DNA from: Dethiosulfatibacter aminovorans DSM 17477
GTDB taxonomy: Bacteria > Bacillota > Clostridia > Tissierellales > Dethiosulfatibacteraceae
Length of the DNA: 64,000 nucleotides
Assembly: GCF_900142005.1 (NCBI RefSeq)
Contig: NZ_FQZL01000014.1
Coordinates: 1-64,000 of the forward strand
Direction of reading: 5' to 3'
Within the stretch, counting starts at the first letter, position 1; each line of letters opens with the position of its first letter. Both the position numbers and the translations under genes were made by a program. This document shows, piece by piece, positions 34,927 through 44,452 of the stretch. Below the pieces are notes generated by a model that ran no database searches, was not told the DNA's origin, and was given only the letters and a program-made list of their open reading frames with translations.

Positions 34927-35248
34927 TGTCTGGAGACTGCTTCAGCTGGGTGAAATAATTCTATATTATAGTTCCCTACTCCCTCGTCCCATGAATCTGT
35001 ATTAATAATGTTGATTCAAGGTCCTCGAAGTCGAGACCTCACTGTAATATATAATTATTTCTTTAGGCATAAGTCAATATAGTACATCTGCAAGATTAAA
35101 TAAATCAGCGTATTGCAGTTGAATCTAAGGTACAAAAATCCAAGTAAATAATTTAAGAATAATGACAAATTTTCTGGAGAGTCCGATAACTGGATTGGAT
35201 TTTGCCGAAAATTTGTCAACAAGTGTATAGATAAATTTAGGAGGAATC
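34927..35248 (+). other. Long unexplained ileS leader with a second hairpin
   Basis: This stretch of 322 bases lies between the T-box terminator and the ileS start and holds no convincing gene. It contains a small hairpin (AGGTC-TCGA with TCGA-GACCT, 35019-35039) and a perfect 11-bp stem, GACAAATTTTC (35164-35174) with GAAAATTTGTC (35207-35217), around a 32-base loop about 20 bases before the ribosome site. T-box leaders usually end much nearer their gene. Confidence 0.6.
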
Positions 35249-38200
35249 ATGAAAAAAATATTTAATAACATTTCGACTGCACCGTACAGCGAATATGAAA
35301 AGGACATAAGGGAGTATTGGGAAAAGATAGATCTATTGCACGAAAGTGTGGAAACTCGTGCTGACAAGGAAAGCTTCATCTTCTACGAGGGACCTCCAAC
35401 TGCAAACGGAAACCCTGGAATCCATCACGTCATTGCAAGGACCCTCAAGGATTCAGTATGCAGATTCAAGACAATGGAAGGATACCAGGTAAAGAGAAAG
35501 GCAGGATGGGATACCCACGGACTTCCGGTTGAAATCGAAGTTGAAAAGCAGCTTGGTCTCAACAACAAGCAGGATATTGAAAACTACGGGATAGACAAGT
35601 TCAACGACCAGTGCAGGAACTCGGTCTTCACTTACGAAAACAAGTGGAGGGAAATGACCGAAAGGATGGCATACCTCATAGACCTCGACAATCCATATAT
35701 AACTCTTGAGAATGACTATGTGGAATCCGTATGGTGGATTCTTGACAAGTTCAACAAGGAAGGATACATATACGAGGGTCACAAGATTCTTCCATACTGC
35801 GCAAGGTGCGGAACGGGACTTGCCTCCCATGAGGTTGCCCAGGGCTATGAAGAAATAAAGACAAGCACCGTATATGTGAAGTTCAAGAGAAAGGATGCGG
35901 ACGAGTACTTCCTCGTATGGACAACTACTCCATGGACGCTTGCATCAAACGTATGTCTTACAGTTCATCCTGAGGAAACCTATGTCAAGGTGAAATCAGA
36001 GGGTGAAGTATATATAATAGAAAAGAACCTTGCCGGATCTGTACTTAAGGAAGAGTATGAAGTGCTTGAGGAAATGAAGGGAAAAGACCTTGAGCATGTT
36101 GAATATGAGCAGCTCATGCCTTTTGTCAAGGCGGACAAGAAGGCTTTCTTCGTTACATGCGCAGACTATGTAACTACTGAAGACGGTACTGGTATTGTAC
36201 ATACAGCTCCCGCCTTCGGTGAAGACGACTACCAGACAGGTTTGAGATACGACCTTCCTGTACTTCAGCCTGTTGATGAATCAGGTAAATATACTGAGAC
36301 ACCTTGGAAGGACATGTTCGTTATGGACGCGGATCCTGAAATCATCAAGTGGCTCAGGGAAGAAGGAAAGCTTTACAAGAAAGTGACAATGGACCACAAC
36401 TATCCTCACTGCTGGAGATGCAAGACACCTCTTCTTTACTATGCAAAGCCAAGCTGGTATATTGCAATGACCAAACTCAAGGATCAGCTTATTGAAAACA
36501 ACAATTCCGTTGAATGGTATCCTCCTTTCGTTGGAGAGAAGAGATTCGGTAACTGGCTTGAAAACCTAAACGACTGGGCAATTTCAAGAAGCAGGTACTG
36601 GGGAACGCCACTTCCTCTCTGGACATGCGAATGCGGTCATATTGAAAGTGTTGGATCAAGAAAAGAACTTGTCGAAAGGGCAATAGAAGATATAGATGAA
36701 ACAATAGAGCTTCACAGACCTTATGTTGACGACATCCATTTCAAATGTCCGCACTGCGGCGGAACAATGGAGAGGGTCAAGGATGTAATCGACTGCTGGT
36801 TTGACAGCGGGGCAATGCCTTATGCTCAGCAGCACTATCCATTTGAGAACAAGGAAAACTTCGAGGAAATGTTCCCTGCGGACTTCATATGCGAAGGTAT
36901 TGACCAGACGAGAGGATGGTTCTACTCGCTTATTGCAATATCAACCTTTGTAATGGGCAAGTCTCCTTACAAGAGAGTTCTTGTAAACGACCTGATTCTT
37001 GACAAGCATGGAAAGAAGATGTCGAAGTCAAAGGGAAATACTGTCAATCCGTTTGAAATGTTTGACCAGTACGGTGCAGACGCACTGAGATGGTATCTTC
37101 TGCATGTATCTCCTGCATGGACTCCGACCAAGTTTGACGAGGAAGGTCTCAAGGAAGTGATGAGCAAGTTCTTCGGTACCGTGAAGAATGTCTACAACTT
37201 CTTTGTACTTTATGCCAACACCGATGGAATCAACCCAAATGATTTCCATGTTGAATACAAGGACAGACCTGAGCTTGACAGGTGGATACTGTCGAAATTC
37301 AACAATCTTGACAAGTATGTAAGGGAAAGCATGAACCAGTATGACCAGACAAAGGCTGTAAGGGCTATCCAGGAATTCGTAAACGAAGACCTGTCAAACT
37401 GGTACATAAGAAGGTCAAGAAGAAGATTCTGGGTTACAGAGCTTACAGAAGACAAGAAATCCGTATACAACACTACACTGGAAATCCTCATTGGAATATC
37501 AAAGCTTGTAGCACCTTTCTCTCCGTACCTTGCAGAGGAAATCTACAGGAATCTGACAGACGGAAAATCGGTACACTTGAGCTATCTTCCTGAGGTTGAA
37601 GAAGACAAGATAGATGAAAACACTGAGGAGAGAATGGACCTTGTAAGAAATCTTGTTGCTCTTGGAAGGGCTGCAAGGGAGACTGAAAGAATCAAGGTAA
37701 GACAGCCTCTTCAAAAGATACATATAGACGGAAAATACGAAGAGCTTATGGCTGACCTTGCTCCACTCATAATGGAAGAGCTCAACATCAAGGAGGTTGT
37801 ATTCGAGAAGAACCTTCAGGAATTCATGAACTTCAGCTTAAAGCCAAACTTCAGGACTGCAGGACCGAAGCTTGGAAAGAATGTAAAGGCTTTTGCCGGA
37901 ATACTTGCAAAGTCCGATGCACTTGAGATAATAAATGCTGTTCAGGGTGGTGGAAGCGTCGATGTTGAAGTCAACGGAGACACTGTCAATGTAACTGAAG
38001 ACATGCTCGATATAAGAATCACTTCCAAGGAAGGATTCAACGTATCCATGGAAAACAACCTGTTTGTAATCCTTGATACGAACCTTAACGATGACCTTGT
38101 AAACGAAGGTTATGCAAGAGAGTTCATATCAAAGGTTCAGCAGATGAGAAAGAACAACGGATATGAGATGATGGACAATATAGAGATTTCCTATAACGGA

Positions 38201-38350
38201 CCGGCTGAAATCGACAAGGCGGTTGAGCTTCACAAGGACTATATAATGAAGGAAACTCTGGCTCTCAAGATAGAAGCAAAGGATGGTCTTGACTGCGAGG
38301 TGCAAAACCTTAACGGACATGATGCATGCATAGAGCTTAAAAGAATTTAA
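35249..38350 (+). CDS. ileS: Isoleucyl-tRNA synthetase (long, eukaryote-like type)
   Basis: A protein of 1033 residues that charges tRNA-Ile. The class I motifs are GIHH (57-60, HIGH-type) and KKMSKSKGN; the editing domain lies between, with the TTTPWTLASN motif. The C-terminal region lacks the zinc-finger ending of short bacterial enzymes; the length and N-terminus fit the long IleRS2 type, which is often less sensitive to mupirocin (known of the family, not tested here). TTAGGAGG precedes the ATG. Expression is controlled by the T-box upstream, and a terminator follows at 38384. Confidence 0.95.
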   Translation: MKKIFNNISTAPYSEYEKDIREYWEKIDLLHESVETRADKESFIFYEGPPTANGNPGIHHVIARTLKDSVCRFKTMEGYQVKRKAGWDTHGLPVEIEVEKQLGLNNKQDIENYGIDKFNDQCRNSVFTYENKWREMTERMAYLIDLDNPYITLENDYVESVWWILDKFNKEGYIYEGHKILPYCARCGTGLASHEVAQGYEEIKTSTVYVKFKRKDADEYFLVWTTTPWTLASNVCLTVHPEETYVKVKSEGEVYIIEKNLAGSVLKEEYEVLEEMKGKDLEHVEYEQLMPFVKADKKAFFVTCADYVTTEDGTGIVHTAPAFGEDDYQTGLRYDLPVLQPVDESGKYTETPWKDMFVMDADPEIIKWLREEGKLYKKVTMDHNYPHCWRCKTPLLYYAKPSWYIAMTKLKDQLIENNNSVEWYPPFVGEKRFGNWLENLNDWAISRSRYWGTPLPLWTCECGHIESVGSRKELVERAIEDIDETIELHRPYVDDIHFKCPHCGGTMERVKDVIDCWFDSGAMPYAQQHYPFENKENFEEMFPADFICEGIDQTRGWFYSLIAISTFVMGKSPYKRVLVNDLILDKHGKKMSKSKGNTVNPFEMFDQYGADALRWYLLHVSPAWTPTKFDEEGLKEVMSKFFGTVKNVYNFFVLYANTDGINPNDFHVEYKDRPELDRWILSKFNNLDKYVRESMNQYDQTKAVRAIQEFVNEDLSNWYIRRSRRRFWVTELTEDKKSVYNTTLEILIGISKLVAPFSPYLAEEIYRNLTDGKSVHLSYLPEVEEDKIDENTEERMDLVRNLVALGRAARETERIKVRQPLQKIHIDGKYEELMADLAPLIMEELNIKEVVFEKNLQEFMNFSLKPNFRTAGPKLGKNVKAFAGILAKSDALEIINAVQGGGSVDVEVNGDTVNVTEDMLDIRITSKEGFNVSMENNLFVILDTNLNDDLVNEGYAREFISKVQQMRKNNGYEMMDNIEISYNGPAEIDKAVELHKDYIMKETLALKIEAKDGLDCEVQNLNGHDACIELKRI

Positions 38351-38383
38351 ACGAGTTTAGAAGAGAATATTAATTACAAGGAA

Positions 38384-38419
38384 CAGGTTTCATGTCTCAG
38401 GATGTGAGACCTGTTTTTA
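38384..38419 (+). terminator. Intrinsic terminator of ileS
   Basis: CAGGTTTCATGTC (38384-38396) pairs, with three G-T pairs, with GATGTGAGACCTG (38401-38413), followed by TTTTTATTT. Confidence 0.88.
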
Positions 38420-38461
38420 TTTGATTTGTTTAACACGGAAAAGTTGCCTTTTTGAAAAAAG

Positions 38462-38561
38462 TGTAAGGAAAACTTAACAAAAATATTAAATCTTGGCCGA
38501 ATAATTGAAATAAATCAGCAAAAACAATATAATGTTTCTAAAGTGTAAGTATTTCATTACA
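38462..38561 (+). promoter_or_regulatory. Dyads upstream of the CBS-PAS activator gene
   Basis: TGTAAGTATTTCATTACA (38544-38561) has perfect five-base arms, TGTAA and TTACA. A weaker partner, TGTAAGGAAAACTTAACA, lies at 38462-38479. Both fit the TGT-N12-ACA family seen at the other sigma-54 promoters of the block. Confidence 0.6.
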
Positions 38562-38619
38562 ACGTTGATGACTGCTGATGCGGTCAGTTGTTTTCTTGAA
38601 GTTTAGGCGGTCAAATGTT

Positions 38620-38636
38620 TTGGCAAGGAAATTGCA
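38620..38636 (+). promoter_or_regulatory. Sigma-54 promoter of the CBS-PAS activator gene
   Basis: TTGGCAAGGAAATTGCA has GG and GC at the right distance and lies 38 bases before the activator start at 38675. An activator gene with its own sigma-54 promoter implies positive autoregulation or control by the paralogue at 51177. Confidence 0.8.
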
Positions 38637-38674
38637 ATGTAATTAATTGCAATGTAAATAATTGAGGTGATCCT

Positions 38675-40783
38675 ATGTTGATAAGAGATGTGATGATTAA
38701 GAATCCGGTAAAGGTTTATGAAAACGAACTTGTGACAGAGGCTGTAGAAAGATTGAGAAATTTCAATCTGCTGAGTTTTCCTGTGTTGAACAGTAATGAG
38801 GAGCCTGTTGGTATATTCATGAGCAATGTAATGAATATAAACGGCGAAAACTTCAAGAATATAACAGTAGGCGATATAATGAGGGTTGCTGACGATGTCA
38901 GCATAGTCAAGGAATTTGAAGAGGCATACTCCATATTTGCAAAGCCCAGGGAGTTCTTCTTTGTGTTGGACGATCAGGGGAGATTTGTTGGCATCCTCAG
39001 AAAGAGGCATGTAATGAAAACCTATTACGAAAAGTACAACTACTGCGAAGCCAGAGCGGTAGGGATAATGAAATGTGTGGATTCCGCCGTTTTTGCCATT
39101 AACAAGCTCGGGCAGATAGTCATGATGAATGAAAATGCCGGAATAATTCTTGGGATAGGGGATGATGATGTAATCGGGATGAAGATCGAGAGTGTCATTC
39201 CCAATACAAGGATGCTTGAAACGCTGGAACTGGGTGAAGTCGAGTATAAAAGAAGTTTTGAATACAAGGAGAAGAAGCTTTTAGTCAACAGGCATCCCAT
39301 TGAGAATGAACATGGAATCATTGGAGCCATTTGTTCCTTTAGGGATGTTACGGAATACAATGAAATTCAGGACGAATTGGTTGTTGAGAAGCACGAGAAG
39401 GAGGTTCTTGAAACCATATTTGAAATAGCCTACGACGGACTCATAGTCATCGATCCTGAAGGATATATAACCATGATTTCCAATGCATACAAGAAATTCC
39501 TCGGAGTTGAGGACAGGGACGTCATCGGCATGCATGTCACAGAAATCATTGAAAATACAAGGATGCACAAGGTTGCCGAAACAGGGGTTGCGGAGATTGC
39601 CGAACTTCAGAAAATCAACAACAACCATACTATTGTCTCGAGGATTCCCGTGTTCAAGGATGGAGTGCTGACCAGTGTCGTGGGAAAGGTTGTGTTCAGA
39701 AACATTGACGAGCTTGACGATCTGTACAGCAAGATAGGCAAGATGGAGGAGCAGCTTGAAAACTACAAGCGTGAGCTTTCCCAAATCAACAAGGCCAAGT
39801 ACACCTTTTCTGACATAATAGGGAGAAGCAGTGAGATGAAACAGGTGGTGAACATCGCAAAGAAGGCGGCGTATACAAACTCCAACGTATTGATCCTTGG
39901 GGAAAGCGGTACCGGTAAGGAACTTTTTGCCCATTCCATACACAATTCAAGTGCAAGAAGGAGCAAGGCTTTTGTCAAGGTCAACTGTGCAGCCATACCG
40001 GATGAACTACTTGAATCGGAACTTTTCGGATATGAACAGGGAGCCTTTACGGGAGCAAAAAAGGGCGGCAAGATAGGGAAGTTCGAAGTGGCAGACCAGG
40101 GAACGATCTTTCTTGATGAAATAGGAGACATGCCCATGCACATGCAGGCAAAGCTTCTCAGGGTAATACAGGAAAGAGAAATAGAAAAAATAGGTTCAAA
40201 CAATCCGAAGAGAATAGATGTAAGGATAATTGCAGCCACGAACAGGAACATAGAGCAGATGATAGAGGAAAAGAAATTCAGGTTAGACCTTTATTACAGG
40301 CTTAATGTAGTAACGCTTAATATTCCTCCCCTGAGGGAACGTACTGAAGATATTGATGCCTTGTGCAAAACTTTCATTGAAAAATTCAGAATAAGATATC
40401 TGAAAAGGGTGGATGCAATCAACGACAGTTCCATAGCGAAGCTTAAGAAGTACGGATGGCCGGGCAATATAAGAGAACTTGAAAACATCATTGAAAGAGC
40501 AATAAACATTATGGACGGAGGAACCGTTATAAAGGCTAAACATCTTCCTGTGGACATATCGGGTAGATATGATGTCGAAGACGTCAAACCTCTCAAGGAA
40601 TCCATGGATGACTACGAACGAAAAACCATAATCAAATGTCTCGAGGCTGTAAACTTCAATAAGTCAAGAGCATCGAAATTATTGGGAATAAGCAGAACAG
40701 CACTATACGAAAAACTTGACAAGTATGACTTGAAGATTGTAAACAAATCCTTACAAGAAAATGAGGAAACAAGGGCTATGTAA
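38675..40783 (+). CDS. Sigma-54-dependent activator with CBS pair and two PAS domains (copy 1)
   Basis: A protein of 702 residues. Two CBS repeats fill about 1-118 (MLIRDVMIKNPVKVYENELV...), then PAS domains at about 128-228 and 242-345. A short coiled linker follows and then the AAA+ domain: Walker A GESGTGKE (409-416), GAFTGA (456-461), Walker B TIFLDEIGD (477-485). The C-terminal Fis-type helix-turn-helix is near 655-690. CBS pairs usually bind adenine nucleotides, so the protein may sense energy state. It lies directly upstream of the maoC-bcd-etf operon. The ATG at 38675 has GAGGTGATCC upstream. A dyad overlaps its stop codon (40779). Confidence 0.93.
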   Translation: MLIRDVMIKNPVKVYENELVTEAVERLRNFNLLSFPVLNSNEEPVGIFMSNVMNINGENFKNITVGDIMRVADDVSIVKEFEEAYSIFAKPREFFFVLDDQGRFVGILRKRHVMKTYYEKYNYCEARAVGIMKCVDSAVFAINKLGQIVMMNENAGIILGIGDDDVIGMKIESVIPNTRMLETLELGEVEYKRSFEYKEKKLLVNRHPIENEHGIIGAICSFRDVTEYNEIQDELVVEKHEKEVLETIFEIAYDGLIVIDPEGYITMISNAYKKFLGVEDRDVIGMHVTEIIENTRMHKVAETGVAEIAELQKINNNHTIVSRIPVFKDGVLTSVVGKVVFRNIDELDDLYSKIGKMEEQLENYKRELSQINKAKYTFSDIIGRSSEMKQVVNIAKKAAYTNSNVLILGESGTGKELFAHSIHNSSARRSKAFVKVNCAAIPDELLESELFGYEQGAFTGAKKGGKIGKFEVADQGTIFLDEIGDMPMHMQAKLLRVIQEREIEKIGSNNPKRIDVRIIAATNRNIEQMIEEKKFRLDLYYRLNVVTLNIPPLRERTEDIDALCKTFIEKFRIRYLKRVDAINDSSIAKLKKYGWPGNIRELENIIERAINIMDGGTVIKAKHLPVDISGRYDVEDVKPLKESMDDYERKTIIKCLEAVNFNKSRASKLLGISRTALYEKLDKYDLKIVNKSLQENEETRAM

Positions 40784-40829
40784 AGTAATGGTTACACAAA
40801 AAATAGACAAGTGTAAATTAAAGCTAACA
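40779..40829 (+). promoter_or_regulatory. Dyads upstream of the maoC-bcd-etf operon, one over the activator stop codon
   Basis: TGTAAAGTAATGGTTACA (40779-40796) has perfect TGTAA/TTACA arms and includes the TAA stop of the activator. A weaker dyad TGTAAATTAAAGCTAACA follows at 40812-40829, 33 bp (about three helical turns) further on. Confidence 0.6.
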
Positions 40830-40894
40830 AAATACAGACATGAGCTGTTAAAAATTTAACTAAAATGGTTCGACCGGAAAAATAAAAATACATC

Positions 40895-40931
40895 AAAAAC
40901 AGGTGATGCAAAGGTTTTCACCTGTTTTTTT
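40895..40931 (+). terminator. Terminator of the activator gene
   Basis: ACAGGTGA (40899-40906) pairs with TCACCTGT (40918-40925), extended by AAAA/TTTT and followed by a T-run. It separates the activator from the sigma-54 promoter at 40958. Confidence 0.85.
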
Positions 40932-40957
40932 CATATAAATTTTAAACAAATTGGAAG

Positions 40958-40974
40958 TTGGCACGATATATGCA
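40958..40974 (+). promoter_or_regulatory. Sigma-54 promoter of maoC-bcd-etfBA
   Basis: TTGGCACGATATATGCA matches the -24/-12 consensus with correct spacing, 43 bases before the MaoC start. Confidence 0.88.
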
Positions 40975-41016
40975 TAATATAAATGTGAAAATATTAACGT
41001 ATAGTGAGGTGTATTT

Positions 41017-41433
41017 ATGAAAGGTAAAACCATCAATGAAATAAAGGTAGGAGATGTAGCCTTTTTTCAAAAAACTGTAACAGAAACCGACGTTTATCTT
41101 TATGCAGGAATTACGGGAGACATCAATCCTGCCCATGTCAATCAGGAAGTATCGAAGGATACGATGTTCAAGGGAAGAATAGCCCATGGAATGTTGACTG
41201 CAGGTTTTGTTTCAGCTGTTTTGGGGATGCAGCTTCCCGGACCGGGTACCATTTATCTATCTCAGGATCTTAAATTTACAGCACCTGTAAGATTCCAGGA
41301 TACAATAAAGGCTGAAGCGAAAGTTCTGGAAGTAACTAAAGAAAAGAACAGGGTCGTACTTGAGACAATATGTACAAATCAAAATGGTGACGTTGTCCTT
41401 AAGGGCAAAGCTACTGTAATGCCACCTAAATAA
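41017..41433 (+). CDS. MaoC-family (R)-specific enoyl-CoA hydratase
   Basis: A protein of 138 residues with a single hot-dog domain of the MaoC/PhaJ type. The catalytic pair D35 and H40 is in GDINPAHVNQ. Such enzymes hydrate crotonyl-CoA to (R)-3-hydroxybutyryl-CoA, or do the reverse. It stands where butyrate operons usually have the crotonase gene, which is not present in this window. GAGGTG precedes the ATG; bcd follows 31 bases after its stop. Confidence 0.87.
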   Translation: MKGKTINEIKVGDVAFFQKTVTETDVYLYAGITGDINPAHVNQEVSKDTMFKGRIAHGMLTAGFVSAVLGMQLPGPGTIYLSQDLKFTAPVRFQDTIKAEAKVLEVTKEKNRVVLETICTNQNGDVVLKGKATVMPPK

Positions 41434-41464
41434 TATAAAACACTCAAAAATATGGAGGTCAAGA

Positions 41465-42601
41465 ATGGATTTTAATTTCACAAAGGAACAGAAGATGCTT
41501 CAACAGCTGTATAAAGATTTTACAGAAAATGAAGTGAAGCCTTTGGCTGCTGAAGTCGATGAAGAGGAAAGATTCCCCATTGAAACTGTGGAAAAGATGC
41601 AGAGGTACGGAATGGTGGGAATCCCTATCCCTAAGGAACACGGAGGAGAAGGTGGAGACAACCTTTCTTATATAATGCTTGTCGAAGAGCTTGCCAAAGC
41701 CTGTGCAACTACCAGTGTCGTATTGTCTGCCCATACTTCGCTGTGCTGTGCGCCTATATATGAATTCGGTACTGATGCTCAGAAGGAAAAGTATCTGGTT
41801 CCACTGGCAAAGGGAGAAAAGCTAGGAGCCTTCGGTCTCACTGAACCAAATGCGGGAACTGATGCTGCAGGACAGCAGACAAAGGCCGTGCTTGACGGTG
41901 ACCACTATATTCTTAATGGATCAAAGATATTCATTACTAATGCTTCCTATGCCGATGTATTCATAATATTTGCAATGACTGACAAGTCAAAGGGAACAAG
42001 AGGAATAAGCGCATTTATAGTTGAGAAGGAATTCGAAGGATTCTCAATAGGAAAGAAAGAGCTTAAGATGGGAATCAGAGGTTCTGCAACATGTGAACTA
42101 ATATTTGAAAACGTAAAGGTGCCAAAGGAAAATCTTCTTGGCAAGGAAGGAAAAGGCTTCGGTATAGCAATGAAGACTCTTGACGGTGGAAGAATAGGTA
42201 TTGCCGCTCAGGCTCTTGGAATTGCGCAGGGAGCAATTGACGAAACAGTTAAATATGTCAAGGAAAGAAAACAGTTCGGAAAAGCAATAGCGAAGTTCCA
42301 GAATACTCAGTTTGAGCTTGCTGAAATGCAGACAAGAACAGATGCTGCAAGAATGCTTGTTTACAGAGCTGCATGCAACAAGGACAACAAACTTCCTTAC
42401 AGCAACGAGGCTGCCATGGCCAAACTTTTTGCTGCCGAAACTGCAATGTATGTAACTACAAAGGCGGTACAGCTTCACGGCGGATATGGATATACCAGAG
42501 AATATCCTGTTGAAAGAATGATGAGAGATGCAAAGATAACTGAAATATACGAAGGTACTTCAGAAGTGCAGAAAATGGTAGTTGCTGCCAACATGCTATA
42601 G
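41465..42601 (+). CDS. bcd: Butyryl-CoA (short-chain acyl-CoA) dehydrogenase, copy 1
   Basis: A protein of 378 residues of the FAD acyl-CoA dehydrogenase family, interconverting butyryl-CoA and crotonyl-CoA. The marks are LTEPNAGTDA, the FITNAS motif, the arginine/FAD region MKTLDGGRIGIAAQALG and the catalytic glutamate in EIYEGTSEVQKM near the C-terminus. With EtfBA next door it should form the clostridial Bcd-Etf complex that can bifurcate electrons to ferredoxin (family knowledge). Most residues are identical to the copy at 54663. GGAGG precedes the ATG; etfB starts 12 bases after the stop. Confidence 0.93.
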   Translation: MDFNFTKEQKMLQQLYKDFTENEVKPLAAEVDEEERFPIETVEKMQRYGMVGIPIPKEHGGEGGDNLSYIMLVEELAKACATTSVVLSAHTSLCCAPIYEFGTDAQKEKYLVPLAKGEKLGAFGLTEPNAGTDAAGQQTKAVLDGDHYILNGSKIFITNASYADVFIIFAMTDKSKGTRGISAFIVEKEFEGFSIGKKELKMGIRGSATCELIFENVKVPKENLLGKEGKGFGIAMKTLDGGRIGIAAQALGIAQGAIDETVKYVKERKQFGKAIAKFQNTQFELAEMQTRTDAARMLVYRAACNKDNKLPYSNEAAMAKLFAAETAMYVTTKAVQLHGGYGYTREYPVERMMRDAKITEIYEGTSEVQKMVVAANML

Positions 42602-42613
42602 GAGGAAACGGAA

Positions 42614-43399
42614 ATGAATATAATTGTATGTATAAAACAGGTTCCTGATACCAACGAAGTCAAGCTTGACCCCAAAACAGGAACTTTGATCAGAGACGGT
42701 GTGCCAAGCATAATCAATCCCGACGACAAGAGTGGTCTTGAGGCTGCTCTGGTATTTAAGGACAAGTATGATGCAAAAGTTACAGTGTTGACAATGGGAC
42801 CTCCCCAGGCTGAGGGCGCATTGAGGGAAGCCCTTGCCATGGGAGCTGACGAGGCTGTGCTTCTTACGGACAGAGCATTTGCGGGAGCCGATACATGGGC
42901 CACTTCACTGACTTTGGCAAAAGCACTGGAAAAAATGGACTATGACCTTATTGTTGCGGGAAGACAGGCGATAGACGGAGATACCGCCCAGGTAGGACCA
43001 GAGATGGCTGAGCACCTCAATATCCCTCATGTAAGCTATGTTGAAGACATGCAGAAGGACGGAGACAGCCTCATATTGAAGAGAATGTTTGAAGACGGAT
43101 ACCACAGGATCAAGATACAGACTCCTTGTCTTATAACCGCTCTTGCTGAAATGAACGACCCAAGATACATGAGCGTTGGAAAGGTATTCGATGCTTTCAG
43201 GGAGAAGGAAATCAAGACAATGACTTTTGCAGACCTTGATGTTGAAGCTGAAGAACTGGGACTTAAAGGTTCACCTACAAAGGTTAAGAAGTCATTCACG
43301 AAAGGCGTAAAGGCTGCAGGTGTAAAATATGACGACCTTGATGAAAAGGAAGCTGCAAAAGTAATAGTTGAAAAGCTAAAAGAGAAATTTATTATATAG
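42614..43399 (+). CDS. etfB: Electron transfer flavoprotein beta subunit, copy 1
   Basis: A protein of 261 residues. The N-terminal MNIIVCIKQVPDTNEVKLDP and the AGRQAIDGDTAQVGPEMAEHL segment are the ETF beta signature; the latter forms the nucleotide-binding loop. It pairs with EtfA next door and carries electrons to or from Bcd; in bifurcating types the beta subunit binds NADH and a second FAD. GGAGG precedes the ATG. It lies in the sigma-54 operon starting at 40958. Confidence 0.94.
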   Translation: MNIIVCIKQVPDTNEVKLDPKTGTLIRDGVPSIINPDDKSGLEAALVFKDKYDAKVTVLTMGPPQAEGALREALAMGADEAVLLTDRAFAGADTWATSLTLAKALEKMDYDLIVAGRQAIDGDTAQVGPEMAEHLNIPHVSYVEDMQKDGDSLILKRMFEDGYHRIKIQTPCLITALAEMNDPRYMSVGKVFDAFREKEIKTMTFADLDVEAEELGLKGSPTKVKKSFTKGVKAAGVKYDDLDEKEAAKVIVEKLKEKFII

Positions 43400-43415
43400 G
43401 ACTGGAGGAAATATC

Positions 43416-44429
43416 GTGAATAGAGAAGAATGCAACGGAGTATTTGTTTATATTGAACAGAAAAACGGCAATATTCAGAATGTATCTTTGGAACTCCTCG
43501 GCAAGGCTCAGGAGCTTGCTGGAAACTTGAATCAGGAAGTGACTGCCGTTGTTGTCGGAAGTGACGTGGCTGGAGTCGACAAGCTTGCCCATTATGGAGC
43601 GGACAATATCATATACACAAACAATGACGACCTTAAACTTTACATGACGGAACCTTATACAAAGGTACTTGCAAAGGTAATAGAAGACAAGAAGCCTGAA
43701 ATATTCCTTTTCGGCGCAACTGCAATAGGAAGAGACTTGGCTCCAAGACTTGCAGGAAGGATTCATACGGGACTAACTGCTGACTGTACATCGCTGGAAA
43801 TCAATGAAGAGAACAAGGACCTCATGATGACAAGACCTGCATTTGGCGGAAACATCATGGCTACAATCGTATGCCCGGACCATAGGCCTCAAATGGCTAC
43901 TGTAAGACCTGGTGTTATGAAAAAGGCTGTGCCTGACATGGACAAGGTTGTTGAGATTGAGGATTTTGCAGTTGAAATCAAGGCTGAGGACAAGACTTAT
44001 GAAATACTTGAAGTGGTGAATGAAGTTTCGGAAAAAATGGACATTCAGGAAGCCAAGATACTTGTATCCGGTGGTAGGGGAGTAGGAACTGCTGAAAACT
44101 TTGAAAAGCTTGCCAGACTTGCAGACGAGCTCGGTGGAATAGTATCGTCGTCAAGGGCGACTGTTGATTCGGGTGTCATGCCTAAGGAAGTTCAGGTTGG
44201 GCAGACCGGAAAGACTGTAAGGCCTGACCTCTATGTCGCATGCGGAATATCGGGAGCAATCCAGCATTTGGCGGGAATGGAAGAGTCTGAGTTCATAGTT
44301 GCCATCAACAAGGATGAGACTGCGCCGATATTTGACGTTGCAGACCTTGGTATAGTAGGAGATGTCAACAAGGTTCTGCCTGCTTTGGTGGAAGAGCTGA
44401 AGATGGCTAAAGTAGAGAAGTTCCAATAG
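43416..44429 (+). CDS. etfA: Electron transfer flavoprotein alpha subunit, copy 1
   Basis: A protein of 337 residues. The FAD-binding C-terminal domain is intact: SSRATVDSG, GQTGKTVRPDLYVACGISGAIQHLAGM and AINKDETAPIFDVADLGIVGD. No N-terminal ferredoxin domain is fused. The start is a GTG at 43416 (MNREECNGVFVYIEQ) with GGAGG upstream. It is the last gene of the operon, and the 351-base gap after it holds dyads and another sigma-54 promoter. Confidence 0.94.
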   Translation: MNREECNGVFVYIEQKNGNIQNVSLELLGKAQELAGNLNQEVTAVVVGSDVAGVDKLAHYGADNIIYTNNDDLKLYMTEPYTKVLAKVIEDKKPEIFLFGATAIGRDLAPRLAGRIHTGLTADCTSLEINEENKDLMMTRPAFGGNIMATIVCPDHRPQMATVRPGVMKKAVPDMDKVVEIEDFAVEIKAEDKTYEILEVVNEVSEKMDIQEAKILVSGGRGVGTAENFEKLARLADELGGIVSSSRATVDSGVMPKEVQVGQTGKTVRPDLYVACGISGAIQHLAGMEESEFIVAINKDETAPIFDVADLGIVGDVNKVLPALVEELKMAKVEKFQ

Positions 44430-44452
44430 ACAACTGGGGCTGTTGCCCATTT

